5,791 nucleotides of DNA from Flavobacteriaceae bacterium (GCA_030590765.1 JAUVCP010000161.1:1-5791); one strand, 5' to 3'. Positions 1 to 5,791 are shown, numbered from the stretch's first letter. Translations and numbers: made by a program. The notes: generated by a model from the letters alone, not told the origin.

Positions 1-85
1 ATCCACAGCCCATACATTCAACACCTAAAGTATCTTTCCACTGACATGACAACAAATGATCTTCTAAGAAGGAGATAAAACTCAT
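1..85 (-). CDS. DUF2752 family small membrane protein, N-terminal fragment (cut by window edge)
   Basis: Reading leftward from the ATG at 83-85, the frame stays open to the window edge and gives 28 residues. They begin MSFISFLEDHLLSCQW and continue KDTLGVECMGCG. The segment with a Cys, a short spacer, then GV-x-C-x-G-C-G is the hallmark of DUF2752. In that family it normally reads C-P-x-C-G-x-x-R and precedes two short membrane helices, in a protein of about 100 residues. The helices would lie outside this window. The function of DUF2752 proteins is not established. Here the usual proline of CPxCG is methionine (CMGCG). The gene is divergent from the Smr gene, with 64 bases between the starts. 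I see no clear -7 element for it; TATTTTTA about 15-20 bases upstream is a one-mismatch candidate. The family call rests on motif recognition from a short fragment. Confidence 0.72.
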   Translation of the reverse strand, partial: MSFISFLEDHLLSCQWKDTLGVECMGCG

Positions 86-137
86 GGCTAAATTTTAAAT
101 AAAAATAGGTAAAATATTCCAATTGGTTTTCAAACTG

Positions 138-145
138 TACCTTTG
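138..145 (+). promoter_or_regulatory. Bacteroidota -7 promoter element (TACCTTTG) of the Smr gene
   Basis: TACCTTTG matches the phylum consensus TAnnTTTG exactly. It ends four bases before the GTG at 150, so transcription should start at or almost at that codon. No TTG sits at the expected -33 distance (17-23 bases upstream); the TTG at 123-125 is only 12 bases away. The call therefore rests on the -7 half alone. Confidence 0.5.
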
Positions 146-149
146 TATT

Positions 150-698
150 GTGAAGAAAAACAGAATTTTCAAACTCGGAGATAAGATTGCAATGCTTAAT
201 GAGCCCATATCCGGCACTATAGTTAAAATTAATAAAGAACAAGTTGTTATACTTGCAGAAGATGATTTTGAGTACGAATGTAATATCTGTGAAATCGTAC
301 AAAATTCTAATTTAATTGATTTATTGGATGAAGTTATAAGTGAAAATACCAATCCTAAAAAAACTGTATTTTCAAATCCAAGTTCCAAAATAAAAAATAA
401 TAATAAATCTGAAATTTTAGAAGTAGATCTACACATTCATGAACTTGTTTCTTCTGAAAAAGGGATGAGTAATTATGAAATGCTACAAATTCAAATAAGT
501 ACAGCAAAAAACAACCTGGAAATGGCAATAAGAAATAGACGGCAACGAATTGTTTTTATCCATGGTATAGGCGCAGGAATTCTAAAAAATGAACTTTACA
601 AATTGTTTAAAAAATATCCATTAGAACACTATGATGCATCCTATCAAAAATATGGTCAGGGAGCTACAGAGGTATATATTTATCAGAATAAAAAATAA
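150..698 (+). CDS. Smr (small MutS-related) domain protein with an N-terminal SH3-like segment
   Basis: This is a 182-residue stand-alone Smr protein of the type common in Bacteroidota, not a full MutS2. Residues 6-50 (FKLGDKIAMLNEPISGTIVKI...) resemble the small beta-rich N-terminal segment (DUF2027-like) of these proteins. Residues 51-88 are a polar, Asn/Lys-rich linker. The Smr domain spans about 89-180 and carries both family motifs: the LDxH-type motif as VDLH (92-95) and HGxGxG as HGIGAG (138-143), followed by YGQGATEVYI near the end. Smr domains bind nucleic acid and many are nucleases acting on branched DNA or on RNA; the substrate here is unknown. I place the start at GTG 150. The frame stays open to a TTG at 123, but a -7 promoter element lies at 138-145 and the family N-terminus begins near KLGDK. 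ATG 192 would remove part of that segment. The gene ends with tandem TAA TAA. No hairpin terminator is evident downstream. Confidence 0.85.
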   Translation: MKKNRIFKLGDKIAMLNEPISGTIVKINKEQVVILAEDDFEYECNICEIVQNSNLIDLLDEVISENTNPKKTVFSNPSSKIKNNNKSEILEVDLHIHELVSSEKGMSNYEMLQIQISTAKNNLEMAIRNRRQRIVFIHGIGAGILKNELYKLFKKYPLEHYDASYQKYGQGATEVYIYQNKK

Positions 699-816
699 TA
701 AAGTTCATCAATTTCTTTAGAATACTACATTGTCAATTCAGTCAAATTTAAGATATTTAAACCTATTAATATTCTCAACTGCACGAAATGGTATTTAACT
801 ACTGAATTTAAAAACT

Positions 817-1329
817 CTATATAGATGTTTGAAAAACACCAAAAAGATAAGTATCGTTAAATATAAGTGATTCATCACCGCTTTTTAACACAACATCATG
901 TAAAACAACGATATGTTCGTAGGCAATAATTGTAACTCCGTCTTCATCAAAAACCTTGTTGTTTTGAACAGCAATCGTACCAGAAATACCCTTCCAGTTC
1001 TTAATTACCTTTGGTTCAACAGGAGGTACAACTGTGCAAAAGTAACTTGAACTCACTTCACTTTCAAAAACCCTGTCTGTTACGGTATACAGGCCTATTT
1101 CTGTTACAGAAACAGGAAGAACAGGAAGATCGTCATTTTTGATCTGTTTATCTGTTAAGGTAACGATCAATGCTTCTTTATGTCCATTGGGACTTAAACG
1201 ATACATGGTAATATTAATATCACCACATACATTTACTTTTTCCTCAAATTCAAAACTTGCAATATCCAAATTACCATCATTACAAGAAAAAGCGATCAGA
1301 AAACTTAACAGAAAGAATAATTTTTTCAT
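817..1329 (-). CDS. Small predicted lipoprotein of unknown function
   Basis: This gene encodes 170 residues. The N-terminus MKKLFFLLSFLIAFSC is a lipoprotein signal peptide: two lysines, a hydrophobic core, then Ala-Phe-Ser before Cys16, the predicted lipidated residue. The mature protein starts C-N-D-G and lacks a strong run of acidic residues, so outer-membrane anchoring is likely but surface export is uncertain. The rest alternates short hydrophobic and polar stretches, as expected for an all-beta fold, with no membrane helix. Two further cysteines (Cys35, Cys98) could form a disulfide in the periplasm. A C-terminal block (about 108-170) begins with NWKGISGTI and ends TYLFGVFQT. I do not recognise a named family and propose no function. 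It is divergent from the cysteine desulfurase gene (83 bases between starts) and convergent with the Smr gene. A -7 element lies 17 bases before the ATG. The signal peptide and the adjacent promoter make the gene itself convincing. Confidence 0.82.
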   Translation of the reverse strand: MKKLFFLLSFLIAFSCNDGNLDIASFEFEEKVNVCGDINITMYRLSPNGHKEALIVTLTDKQIKNDDLPVLPVSVTEIGLYTVTDRVFESEVSSSYFCTVVPPVEPKVIKNWKGISGTIAVQNNKVFDEDGVTIIAYEHIVVLHDVVLKSGDESLIFNDTYLFGVFQTSI

Positions 1330-1346
1330 TTTATCATATTATCTGA

Positions 1347-1354
1347 CAAAAATA
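1347..1354 (-). promoter_or_regulatory. Bacteroidota -7 promoter element (TATTTTTG) of the lipoprotein gene
   Basis: Read leftward, TATTTTTG matches TAnnTTTG and ends 17 bases before the ATG, giving a predicted leader of roughly 13 bases. The nearest upstream TTTG is about 24 bases away, slightly beyond the usual -33 spacing. In AT-rich DNA a single eight-base match is weak evidence; its position in a divergent intergenic region supports it. Confidence 0.45.
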
Positions 1355-1400
1355 AGAGATTTATTCACTAAAGAAAATCAAAACACAAAATAAAAATATA

Positions 1401-1408
1401 TACTTTTG
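1401..1408 (+). promoter_or_regulatory. Bacteroidota -7 promoter element (TACTTTTG) of the cysteine desulfurase gene
   Basis: TACTTTTG matches TAnnTTTG exactly and ends four bases before the ATG at 1413, the same distance as at the Smr gene. Transcription should begin at or within a base or two of the start codon. No TTG is visible at the usual -33 spacing. Confidence 0.5.
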
Positions 1409-1412
1409 TTCA

Positions 1413-2549
1413 ATGCAAAAAATATACTTTGATAGCGCAGCTACAACAGCAATTGATAAAGAAGTTATTTCAATTATTACAGAAACCATGGAGAGTACCT
1501 ATGGTAACCCCTCTTCCTCTCATCAATTTGGAAGAAGTGCCAGAGCTTTGGTTGAACAATCACGAAAAAAAATTGCTCAAATCTTAAATTGTTCTGCTAC
1601 CGAAATTGTTTTTACAGCTGGGGGAAGCGAGGCAGATAACTTGATCTTGTTTAATGCTGTAAAAAATTTAGGAATAAAACGTATCATAACCTCAAGTATT
1701 GAACATCATGCCATTTTGCATACCATAAAAGTTTTGGAAAATGATTTTGGTATTATTGTTGATTATGTTGATCTGGATGAAAATGGAGAAATTGACCTTG
1801 CTCATTTAACCTTGCTTCTTGAAGATCAAACATATAAAACTTTAGTGAGTTTAATGCTGGTGAACAATGAGTTAGGTAATATTCTAGATATAGATAAAAT
1901 TGTTGAGATCTGTAAAAAGAATAATGCTTTATTTCATTCGGATACCGTTCAGGGTATTGCCCATGTTCCTATAGACCTCCAAAAAGTTCCTATTGATTTT
2001 ATTGCTGCAAGTGCTCACAAATTCCACGGTCCAAAAGGAGTTGGTTTTGCAGTATTTAAAAAAGGTTTTGGTATTTCTCCTTTGTTACACGGTGGAGAAC
2101 AAGAAAGGGGTGCCAGAGCGGGTACTGAAAATATACATAGTATCATGGGAATGGAAAAAGCACTTAGCATTGCAACAGATCATTTTGATGAGCATAAAAT
2201 GTATATAAATGGTTTGAAACAGTATTTTATAATCAAACTAAAAGAGAATTTTAAAGATATATCCTTTAATGGAAGATCAAATGATCTGGAAAAAAGTGCC
2301 TTTCATATTTTAAATGTACGTTTTCATAAGGATTACCCTATGTTGCTTTTTAGCTTGGATTTAAAAGGAATTGCAGTATCAGGTGGAAGTGCCTGCCAAA
2401 GTGGTAGTAACAAGGGATCTCATGTTTTAAATGCTATTTTATCTGAAGAGGAGTCTTTAAAAACTTCAGTTCGGTTTTCTTTTAGTAAATACAATACCAA
2501 AGATGAAATAGATTATGTAATAGATGTTCTTAAGGGTATTATTGTATAA
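1413..2549 (+). CDS. Cysteine desulfurase, IscS/NifS type (PLP-dependent, class V aminotransferase fold)
   Basis: The 378-residue enzyme removes sulfur from L-cysteine, giving alanine and an enzyme-bound persulfide for Fe-S cluster assembly, tRNA thiolation or other sulfur acceptors in the cytoplasm. All landmarks are present: the N-terminal YFDSAATT (5-12); NPSSSHQFGR (32-41); EHH (97-99), containing the histidine that stacks on PLP; MLVNNELG with Asn152; HSDTVQ with Asp177 and Gln180, which contact PLP; the Schiff-base lysine Lys203 in SAHKFHGPKG; GGEQERGARAGTEN (227-240); and the catalytic Cys328 in GGSACQSGS. The SGGSAC-x-SG loop places it in group I (IscS/NifS) rather than SufS. The length is normal for short group I enzymes. 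The ATG is unambiguous and sits directly behind a -7 element. No iscU, suf or mnmA gene adjoins it, so its sulfur acceptor cannot be read from context. It could be annotated iscS or nifS; I give no symbol because the acceptor is unknown. Confidence 0.95.
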   Translation: MQKIYFDSAATTAIDKEVISIITETMESTYGNPSSSHQFGRSARALVEQSRKKIAQILNCSATEIVFTAGGSEADNLILFNAVKNLGIKRIITSSIEHHAILHTIKVLENDFGIIVDYVDLDENGEIDLAHLTLLLEDQTYKTLVSLMLVNNELGNILDIDKIVEICKKNNALFHSDTVQGIAHVPIDLQKVPIDFIAASAHKFHGPKGVGFAVFKKGFGISPLLHGGEQERGARAGTENIHSIMGMEKALSIATDHFDEHKMYINGLKQYFIIKLKENFKDISFNGRSNDLEKSAFHILNVRFHKDYPMLLFSLDLKGIAVSGGSACQSGSNKGSHVLNAILSEEESLKTSVRFSFSKYNTKDEIDYVIDVLKGIIV

Positions 2550-2551
2550 AA

Positions 2552-2591
2552 AAAGCCCTCGAAAATTCGAGAGCTTTGATATTTTTTTTAG
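2552..2591. terminator. Two-way rho-independent terminator between the cysteine desulfurase and FKBP genes
   Basis: The arms AAAGC-C-CTCGAA (2552-2563) and TTCGAG-A-GCTTT (2566-2577) pair with one internal mismatch. The hairpin starts right after the desulfurase stop codon and lies between two converging genes. Read leftward it is followed at once by seven T residues, an excellent terminator for the FKBP gene. Read rightward a GATA separates the stem from a run of eight T residues, so it should be somewhat weaker for the desulfurase gene. Confidence 0.85.
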
Positions 2592-2600
2592 TTTAGAAAA

Positions 2601-3431
2601 TCAACTATCTGCATCTAAATAATCCGGTATCCCATCTCCATCGGTATCATCATTTGTAGGATCTCCGTCTCCATTTGCATCTTCATCAATGGTAAGTTTT
2701 TCATCGTCATCATCATCTATGTCCAAAAAGTTTGGTATTTCATCACCATCTGTATCATCATCAAAAACATCATTATTATCATTCAGATCCTCTAAATAAT
2801 CTGGAACACCATCCGTATCCGTATCTACAATTCTTACAGAGCCTAATTCAACATAAAAGTAAAGAACTCCATTTTGAGGAATAGCTCCCTGAGCAAAATT
2901 TCCATATGCCAATCCTGAGGGCATAAAAATTACTCCTTTTCCTGTAGCAAAATAATCAAAAGATTCATCTGGATTAATTACTTTTTTCCCTTCTTTAAAA
3001 TACGGAATTCCATATTGCCAACCTTGAATAGTTCTTGGCAATAATAACCAGGATCTTGATGCTGTAAAACTTAAATTTTCATCAAATTTAATACTATCAA
3101 TTGTAAATCCCTGATATTTGATCTGAACGGAATCATTTTTCGTTGGGTTTATTCCAATACCTTTAAAATCAGTATAAACATATAATTTATATTTGATATC
3201 ATTTAATGTAATATTCTCTATATCAACATAATCCATTAAAGGTATCTCTCCATTCTTGATGGTGTCCACCCTTTTGTCTTCATTGATATAATGTGACTGT
3301 AAAAAATTTACAAGAATATCATCATCAATCAAAGCCTGTGCAACCGGATCGTGCGTGTCTTTATCATCGTCATCGCTACAAGAAACAAATGCGATTGCAA
3401 GTAAAAAATATAAAAAATATTTCAATTTCAT
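2601..3431 (-). CDS. FKBP-type peptidyl-prolyl isomerase lipoprotein with C-terminal calcium-binding (TSP3-like) repeats
   Basis: The 276-residue protein has three parts. First, a lipoprotein signal (1-17) with predicted lipidated Cys18, followed by SDDDDK. In Bacteroidota, an acidic stretch of this kind right after the cysteine is a surface-export signal, so the protein is probably on the outer face of the outer membrane. Second, an FKBP domain at about 95-200: VQIKYQGF (102-109), the core tryptophan in IQGWQYGI (135-142), MPSGLAYGN with the conserved Tyr (170-178), and IPQNGVLYFYVEL (184-196). FKBPs speed cis-trans isomerisation of proline bonds in folding proteins. Third, an acidic tail at 203-276 with DTDTDGVPD, DDDTDGDEIPN and DDTDGDGIPD, the DxDxDGxxD loops of thrombospondin type 3 repeats, which bind calcium. 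GldI is a related gliding-associated FKBP lipoprotein, but it is shorter and lacks such a tail. The gene lies 144 bases after typA with a terminator between them; I could not identify its promoter confidently. Confidence 0.9.
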   Translation of the reverse strand: MKLKYFLYFLLAIAFVSCSDDDDKDTHDPVAQALIDDDILVNFLQSHYINEDKRVDTIKNGEIPLMDYVDIENITLNDIKYKLYVYTDFKGIGINPTKNDSVQIKYQGFTIDSIKFDENLSFTASRSWLLLPRTIQGWQYGIPYFKEGKKVINPDESFDYFATGKGVIFMPSGLAYGNFAQGAIPQNGVLYFYVELGSVRIVDTDTDGVPDYLEDLNDNNDVFDDDTDGDEIPNFLDIDDDDDEKLTIDEDANGDGDPTNDDTDGDGIPDYLDADS

Positions 3432-3504
3432 AAGTATATATTATTAAGAGTGTTTTTATAAAAATTGAGTTGCAATTTACAATATTAAATTCTTTTAGAT
3501 CAAG

Positions 3505-3558
3505 TAAAACAAAAATTAACAATTGTTTAAATCATTGGTTGATCAAATGATCTAAACA
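3505..3558 (-). terminator. Rho-independent terminator of typA
   Basis: Arms at 3524-3536 and 3546-3558 form a 13-base stem around a 9-base loop. In leftward RNA every position pairs, one as a G-U wobble; in rightward RNA that position is an A-C mismatch. Read leftward the stem is followed by ATTGTTAATTTTTGTTTT, a T-rich though interrupted tail. The hairpin begins 17 bases beyond the typA stop codon, which suits a terminator separating typA from the FKBP gene. Confidence 0.7.
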
Positions 3559-3575
3559 TAATAAGTATAAATATC

Positions 3576-5345
3576 TTATCTAAAATTAATTTTTCGCATT
3601 CTCAAACTTAAAGGAGTAACTTCTAAATATTCATCATCTTTGATATACTCCATACATTCTTCCAAAGAGAAATCAACTTTTGGAAATATCTTGGCTGCTT
3701 CATCTGTTCCAGATGAACGTACATTCGATAATTTTTTTCCTTTGATCAAATTAACCGACATTAAATCCTGTTTATTATTCTCTCCAACTACCTGACCAAT
3801 ATAGATTTCTTCATTAGGATCAATAAAAAATCTTCCTCTATCTTGCAATCTGTCAATTGCATATGCAGTAGCCTTACCAGCTACTGCTGCAACAATAGCT
3901 CCATTGATCACCTCATTAAAATCTCCTTTATATGCATCATAACCTCTTAAACGGTGATTGATTATGGATTCTCCTTGTGTAGCAGTAAGCAATCTATTTC
4001 TTAAGCCAATCAATCCACGTGAAGGAATATCAAATTCAAGATGTTGCAGATCTCCTTTAGGCTCCATTACCAAAAGGTCTCCTTTACGCATCGTAACTAA
4101 ATTAATTGCTTTACTGGCCAATTCTTCCGGAACATCAATTACCAATGTTTCAAATGGCTCAGATTTCACACCATCCACATCTTTTAGAATTACTTTTGGT
4201 CTTCCCACCTGTAATTCATAGCCCTCTCTTCTCATGGTCTCAATCAATACCGATAAATGAAGTATTCCTCTACCAAAAACAACAAATTTGTCTTCCGAAT
4301 CAGTTTCTTCCACACGCAATGCAAGATTCTTTTCCGTTTCTTTAAACAATCTATCACGTAAATGTCTTGAAGTAACAAATTTACCTTCCTTACCAAAAAA
4401 TGGTGAATTGTTTATAGTAAATAACATACTCATGGTAGGTTTATCAACTTCAATTCTTGGTAAAGCTTCCGGATTTTCAAGATCGGCAATAGTATCTCCA
4501 ATTTCAAAACCATCAATTCCGGTAAGGGCACAAATATCACCACTTCTTACTTTATCAGTTTTTGCTTTTCCTAAGCCTTCAAATGTATGTAATTCTTTAA
4601 TTCTTACTTTTTTTGTTGAGCCATTAGCCTTACAAAGCATATAATCTTTTCCTGCTTCCAAATCTCCTCTAAACACCCTTCCTATTGCAATTCTACCTGT
4701 AAATGAAGAAAAATCCAAAGAAGTGATCTGCATTTGTGGAGATCCTTCTCGATAAGGAGCCTCCGGAATATTCTTAATTATGGAATCTAATAAAGGAATT
4801 ATATTATCTGTTGGTTCTTGCCAGTCTCTACTCATCCAACCGTTTTTAGCCGAACCATAAATTGTATCAAACTCTAATTGCTCTTCAGTTGCATCTAATG
4901 CAAACATCAGATCAAAAACCTTTTCATGAACAATATCAGGTGTACAGTTTTCTTTATCAACCTTGTTTACCACAACAATAGGCATCAATCCAAGTTCTAA
5001 GGCCTTACTCAATACAAAACGAGTTTGAGGCATTGGGCCTTCAAAAGCATCTACTAAAAGTAAAACTCCATCAGCCATTTTCAATACCCTTTCTACTTCT
5101 CCACCAAAATCTGCGTGGCCTGGTGTATCTATAACATTGATTTTTACGCCCTTATAGTTTACAGAAACATTTTTAGATAAAATTGTAATTCCACGTTCAC
5201 GCTCCAAATCATTGTTGTCTAATAACAATTCTTTACGCTCTTTACGGTCGTCAAGAATCTTAGCTTGGTCAATAATTTTATCTACCAAAGTTGTTTTACC
5301 ATGATCAACGTGCGCAATAATTGCGATATTCCTTATAGATTGCAT
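3576..5345 (-). CDS. typA: Ribosome-associated GTPase TypA (BipA)
   Basis: TypA is a translational GTPase of the EF-G/LepA group. It binds the ribosome and helps 50S subunit assembly and growth in cold or other stress. With the start at 5343-5345 the protein has 589 residues, normal for the family. The GTPase motifs are intact: P-loop AHVDHGKT (11-18), switch I RGITI (51-55), DTPGH (73-77) with the catalytic His77, NKVD (127-130) and SAK (165-167). Domain II (about 205-290), the EF-G-like domains III and V, and the TypA-specific C-terminal region ([15 protein letters not shown] at 440-454, through to [13 protein letters not shown]) follow in order. The frame is open a further 25 codons to an ATG at 5418-5420. 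I reject that start because known Bacteroidota TypA proteins begin [17 protein letters not shown] and because a -7 promoter element lies inside the extension. A hairpin follows the stop codon, so typA is probably transcribed alone. Confidence 0.96.
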   Translation of the reverse strand: MQSIRNIAIIAHVDHGKTTLVDKIIDQAKILDDRKERKELLLDNNDLERERGITILSKNVSVNYKGVKINVIDTPGHADFGGEVERVLKMADGVLLLVDAFEGPMPQTRFVLSKALELGLMPIVVVNKVDKENCTPDIVHEKVFDLMFALDATEEQLEFDTIYGSAKNGWMSRDWQEPTDNIIPLLDSIIKNIPEAPYREGSPQMQITSLDFSSFTGRIAIGRVFRGDLEAGKDYMLCKANGSTKKVRIKELHTFEGLGKAKTDKVRSGDICALTGIDGFEIGDTIADLENPEALPRIEVDKPTMSMLFTINNSPFFGKEGKFVTSRHLRDRLFKETEKNLALRVEETDSEDKFVVFGRGILHLSVLIETMRREGYELQVGRPKVILKDVDGVKSEPFETLVIDVPEELASKAINLVTMRKGDLLVMEPKGDLQHLEFDIPSRGLIGLRNRLLTATQGESIINHRLRGYDAYKGDFNEVINGAIVAAVAGKATAYAIDRLQDRGRFFIDPNEEIYIGQVVGENNKQDLMSVNLIKGKKLSNVRSSGTDEAAKIFPKVDFSLEECMEYIKDDEYLEVTPLSLRMRKINFR

Positions 5346-5365
5346 ATCCTCATTTTTTGAAAGTG

Positions 5366-5373
5366 CAAAAGTA
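5366..5373 (-). promoter_or_regulatory. Bacteroidota -7 promoter element (TACTTTTG) of typA
   Basis: Read leftward, TACTTTTGCA matches TAnnTTTG followed by the frequently seen CA. It ends 20 bases before the typA ATG at 5345, predicting a leader of about 16 bases that contains ATGAGGAT shortly before the start codon. A convincing -33 TTG is not visible. The element lies inside the longer open frame that reaches 5420, which argues against that longer start. Confidence 0.5.
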
Positions 5374-5444
5374 GTTGTTTTATTTTGATTTAAAGTAGAT
5401 ATTGGATAGTAATTAGCCATACTCAGAAAATTACGATAGAAATT

Positions 5445-5476
5445 CTCTTAAGCATTGATTTACTGATGCTTTAGAG
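5445..5476 (-). terminator. Hairpin after the partial gene, possible terminator
   Basis: CTCTTAAGCAT (5445-5455) and ATGCTTTAGAG (5466-5476) pair at 10 of 11 positions around a 10-base loop. The hairpin starts four bases beyond the stop codon of the leftward gene at 5481. The bases that follow it leftward (AATTTCTATCG) do not form a proper T-run. It may therefore be a weak terminator or an mRNA-stabilising 3' hairpin. Confidence 0.45.
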
Positions 5477-5480
5477 CGAT

Positions 5481-5791
5481 TTATTCATTTACAAACACTG
5501 CATTAAAAATATGATCAAAACTCTCTAAAACATTTATCGTAGCATTATTTCTATTGATATCAGCATTATTTCTTAAAACATAGTTTTCAAGAGAACCTGT
5601 TCTAGAATTTTGTCGCATACCATTGTAGTAAACATTTTCTACAAAATCGGGAAAAATAATTTGTTTAATGGTTACCCTGAATTGATTAGACTCAACATCA
5701 ACAATTACAAATGCCTTAAATCCCTTACTTGTATAAGTTGGTAAATTGTTTCCGTTGATGAAAATCAAATCTGTAATTGCAGAGTTTCCAA
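5481..5791 (-). CDS. C-terminal part of a protein of unknown function, possibly DUF4468-like (cut by window edge)
   Basis: The frame is open from the right edge to the stop at 5481-5483 and gives the last 102 residues. The true start lies outside the window; the TTG at 5766-5768 is just an internal leucine codon. The visible part holds GFKAFVIVDVESNQFRVTIKQIIFP-type sequence, which I split here: strand-like GFKAFVIVDV, then NQFRVTIKQI. This is followed by a polar Asn/Arg-rich region (YYNGMRQNSRTGSLENYVL) and a helix-like end (INVLESFDHIFNAVFVNE). An alternating beta strand followed by a short polar turn and (Y/F)R-x-T/V-x-x-x-I is reminiscent of the DUF4468 (TBP-like fold) proteins of Bacteroidota, which are usually secreted. 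The match is loose and I cannot see the N-terminus, so no function is proposed. It lies upstream of typA on the same strand, with 135 bases and a hairpin between them. Confidence 0.7.
   Translation of the reverse strand, partial: GNSAITDLIFINGNNLPTYTSKGFKAFVIVDVESNQFRVTIKQIIFPDFVENVYYNGMRQNSRTGSLENYVLRNNADINRNNATINVLESFDHIFNAVFVNE

Noticed and set aside
18..436. Two leftward open frames overlapping the Smr gene (18-302 and 95-436)
   Set aside because: They lie antisense to a gene with clear Smr motifs, their products look like nothing recognisable, and one also overlaps the DUF2752 start. They are shadows of AT-rich coding sequence.
735..808. Inverted repeat AATTCAGT / ACTGAATT between the Smr and lipoprotein genes
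   Set aside because: The 58-base spacing and the short AT-rich arms are expected by chance, and no T-run follows in either direction, so I did not call it a terminator.
1139..1393. Rightward open frame over the start of the lipoprotein gene
   Set aside because: It is antisense to the lipoprotein coding sequence, crosses the divergent promoter region and has no family features.
1413..2549. Cysteine desulfurase as part of a phosphorothioation (Dnd) or other defence system
   Set aside because: No dnd-type or other defence gene is present in the window, and the enzyme has ordinary housekeeping motifs.
2604..2825. GAT/ATC triplet runs as a DNA-level repeat or a slippage site
   Set aside because: The triplets encode the Asp-rich TSP3-like tail, are interrupted and irregular, and leave the frame intact; the protein explains them.
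3518..3527. Palindrome AACAATTGTT as a possible operator
   Set aside because: It is a ten-base AT-rich palindrome overlapping the foot and tail of the typA terminator, with no second copy at a promoter.
3958..4644. Three overlapping rightward open frames inside typA
   Set aside because: They are antisense to highly conserved typA sequence and their translations show only complement-strand composition.

Overview
The window looks like ordinary chromosome from a low-GC member of the Bacteroidota, most likely a flavobacterium (Flavobacteriia). The evidence is the style of the proteins: a DUF2752 protein, a stand-alone Smr protein, lipoproteins with a Cys-Ser-Asp-rich start, TSP3-type calcium repeats, and a TypA of the Bacteroidota type starting [19 protein letters not shown]. 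Several genes are also preceded by TAnnTTTG, the -7 promoter element of this phylum. There are no tRNA or rRNA genes, mobile elements or CRISPR arrays.

Layout, left to right. (1) The 5' end of a leftward DUF2752 membrane-protein gene (1-85), cut by the window edge. (2) A rightward Smr-domain protein gene (150-698), divergent from it across 64 bases that contain a -7 element. (3) A leftward small lipoprotein gene of unknown function (817-1329). It converges on the Smr gene across 118 bases in which no good terminator is visible. (4) A rightward IscS/NifS-type cysteine desulfurase gene (1413-2549). It diverges from the lipoprotein gene across 83 bases that carry one -7 element in each direction. 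(5) A two-way hairpin terminator, then a leftward FKBP-type prolyl isomerase lipoprotein gene with calcium-binding repeats (2601-3431). (6) A leftward typA gene (3576-5345) with its own hairpin terminator. (7) A second hairpin, then the 3' part of a leftward gene of unknown function, possibly DUF4468-like (5481-5791), cut by the window edge. No gene-free stretch exceeds about 150 bases.

The genes do not form an obvious pathway. Divergent and convergent arrangements, with hairpins between the co-directional genes, suggest mostly single-gene transcription units. Housekeeping roles dominate: sulfur transfer (cysteine desulfurase), ribosome assembly and stress (TypA), nucleic-acid handling (Smr), and envelope proteins (two lipoproteins and one membrane protein).

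I see no new multi-gene system. The most useful observations are small in scale. The Smr and cysteine desulfurase genes each have a TAnnTTTG element exactly four bases before the start codon, which predicts leaderless mRNAs and fixes the Smr start at a GTG. The longest typA reading frame runs through its own promoter, so its true start is 75 bases further in. The prolyl isomerase appears to be a surface lipoprotein with a calcium-binding tail.
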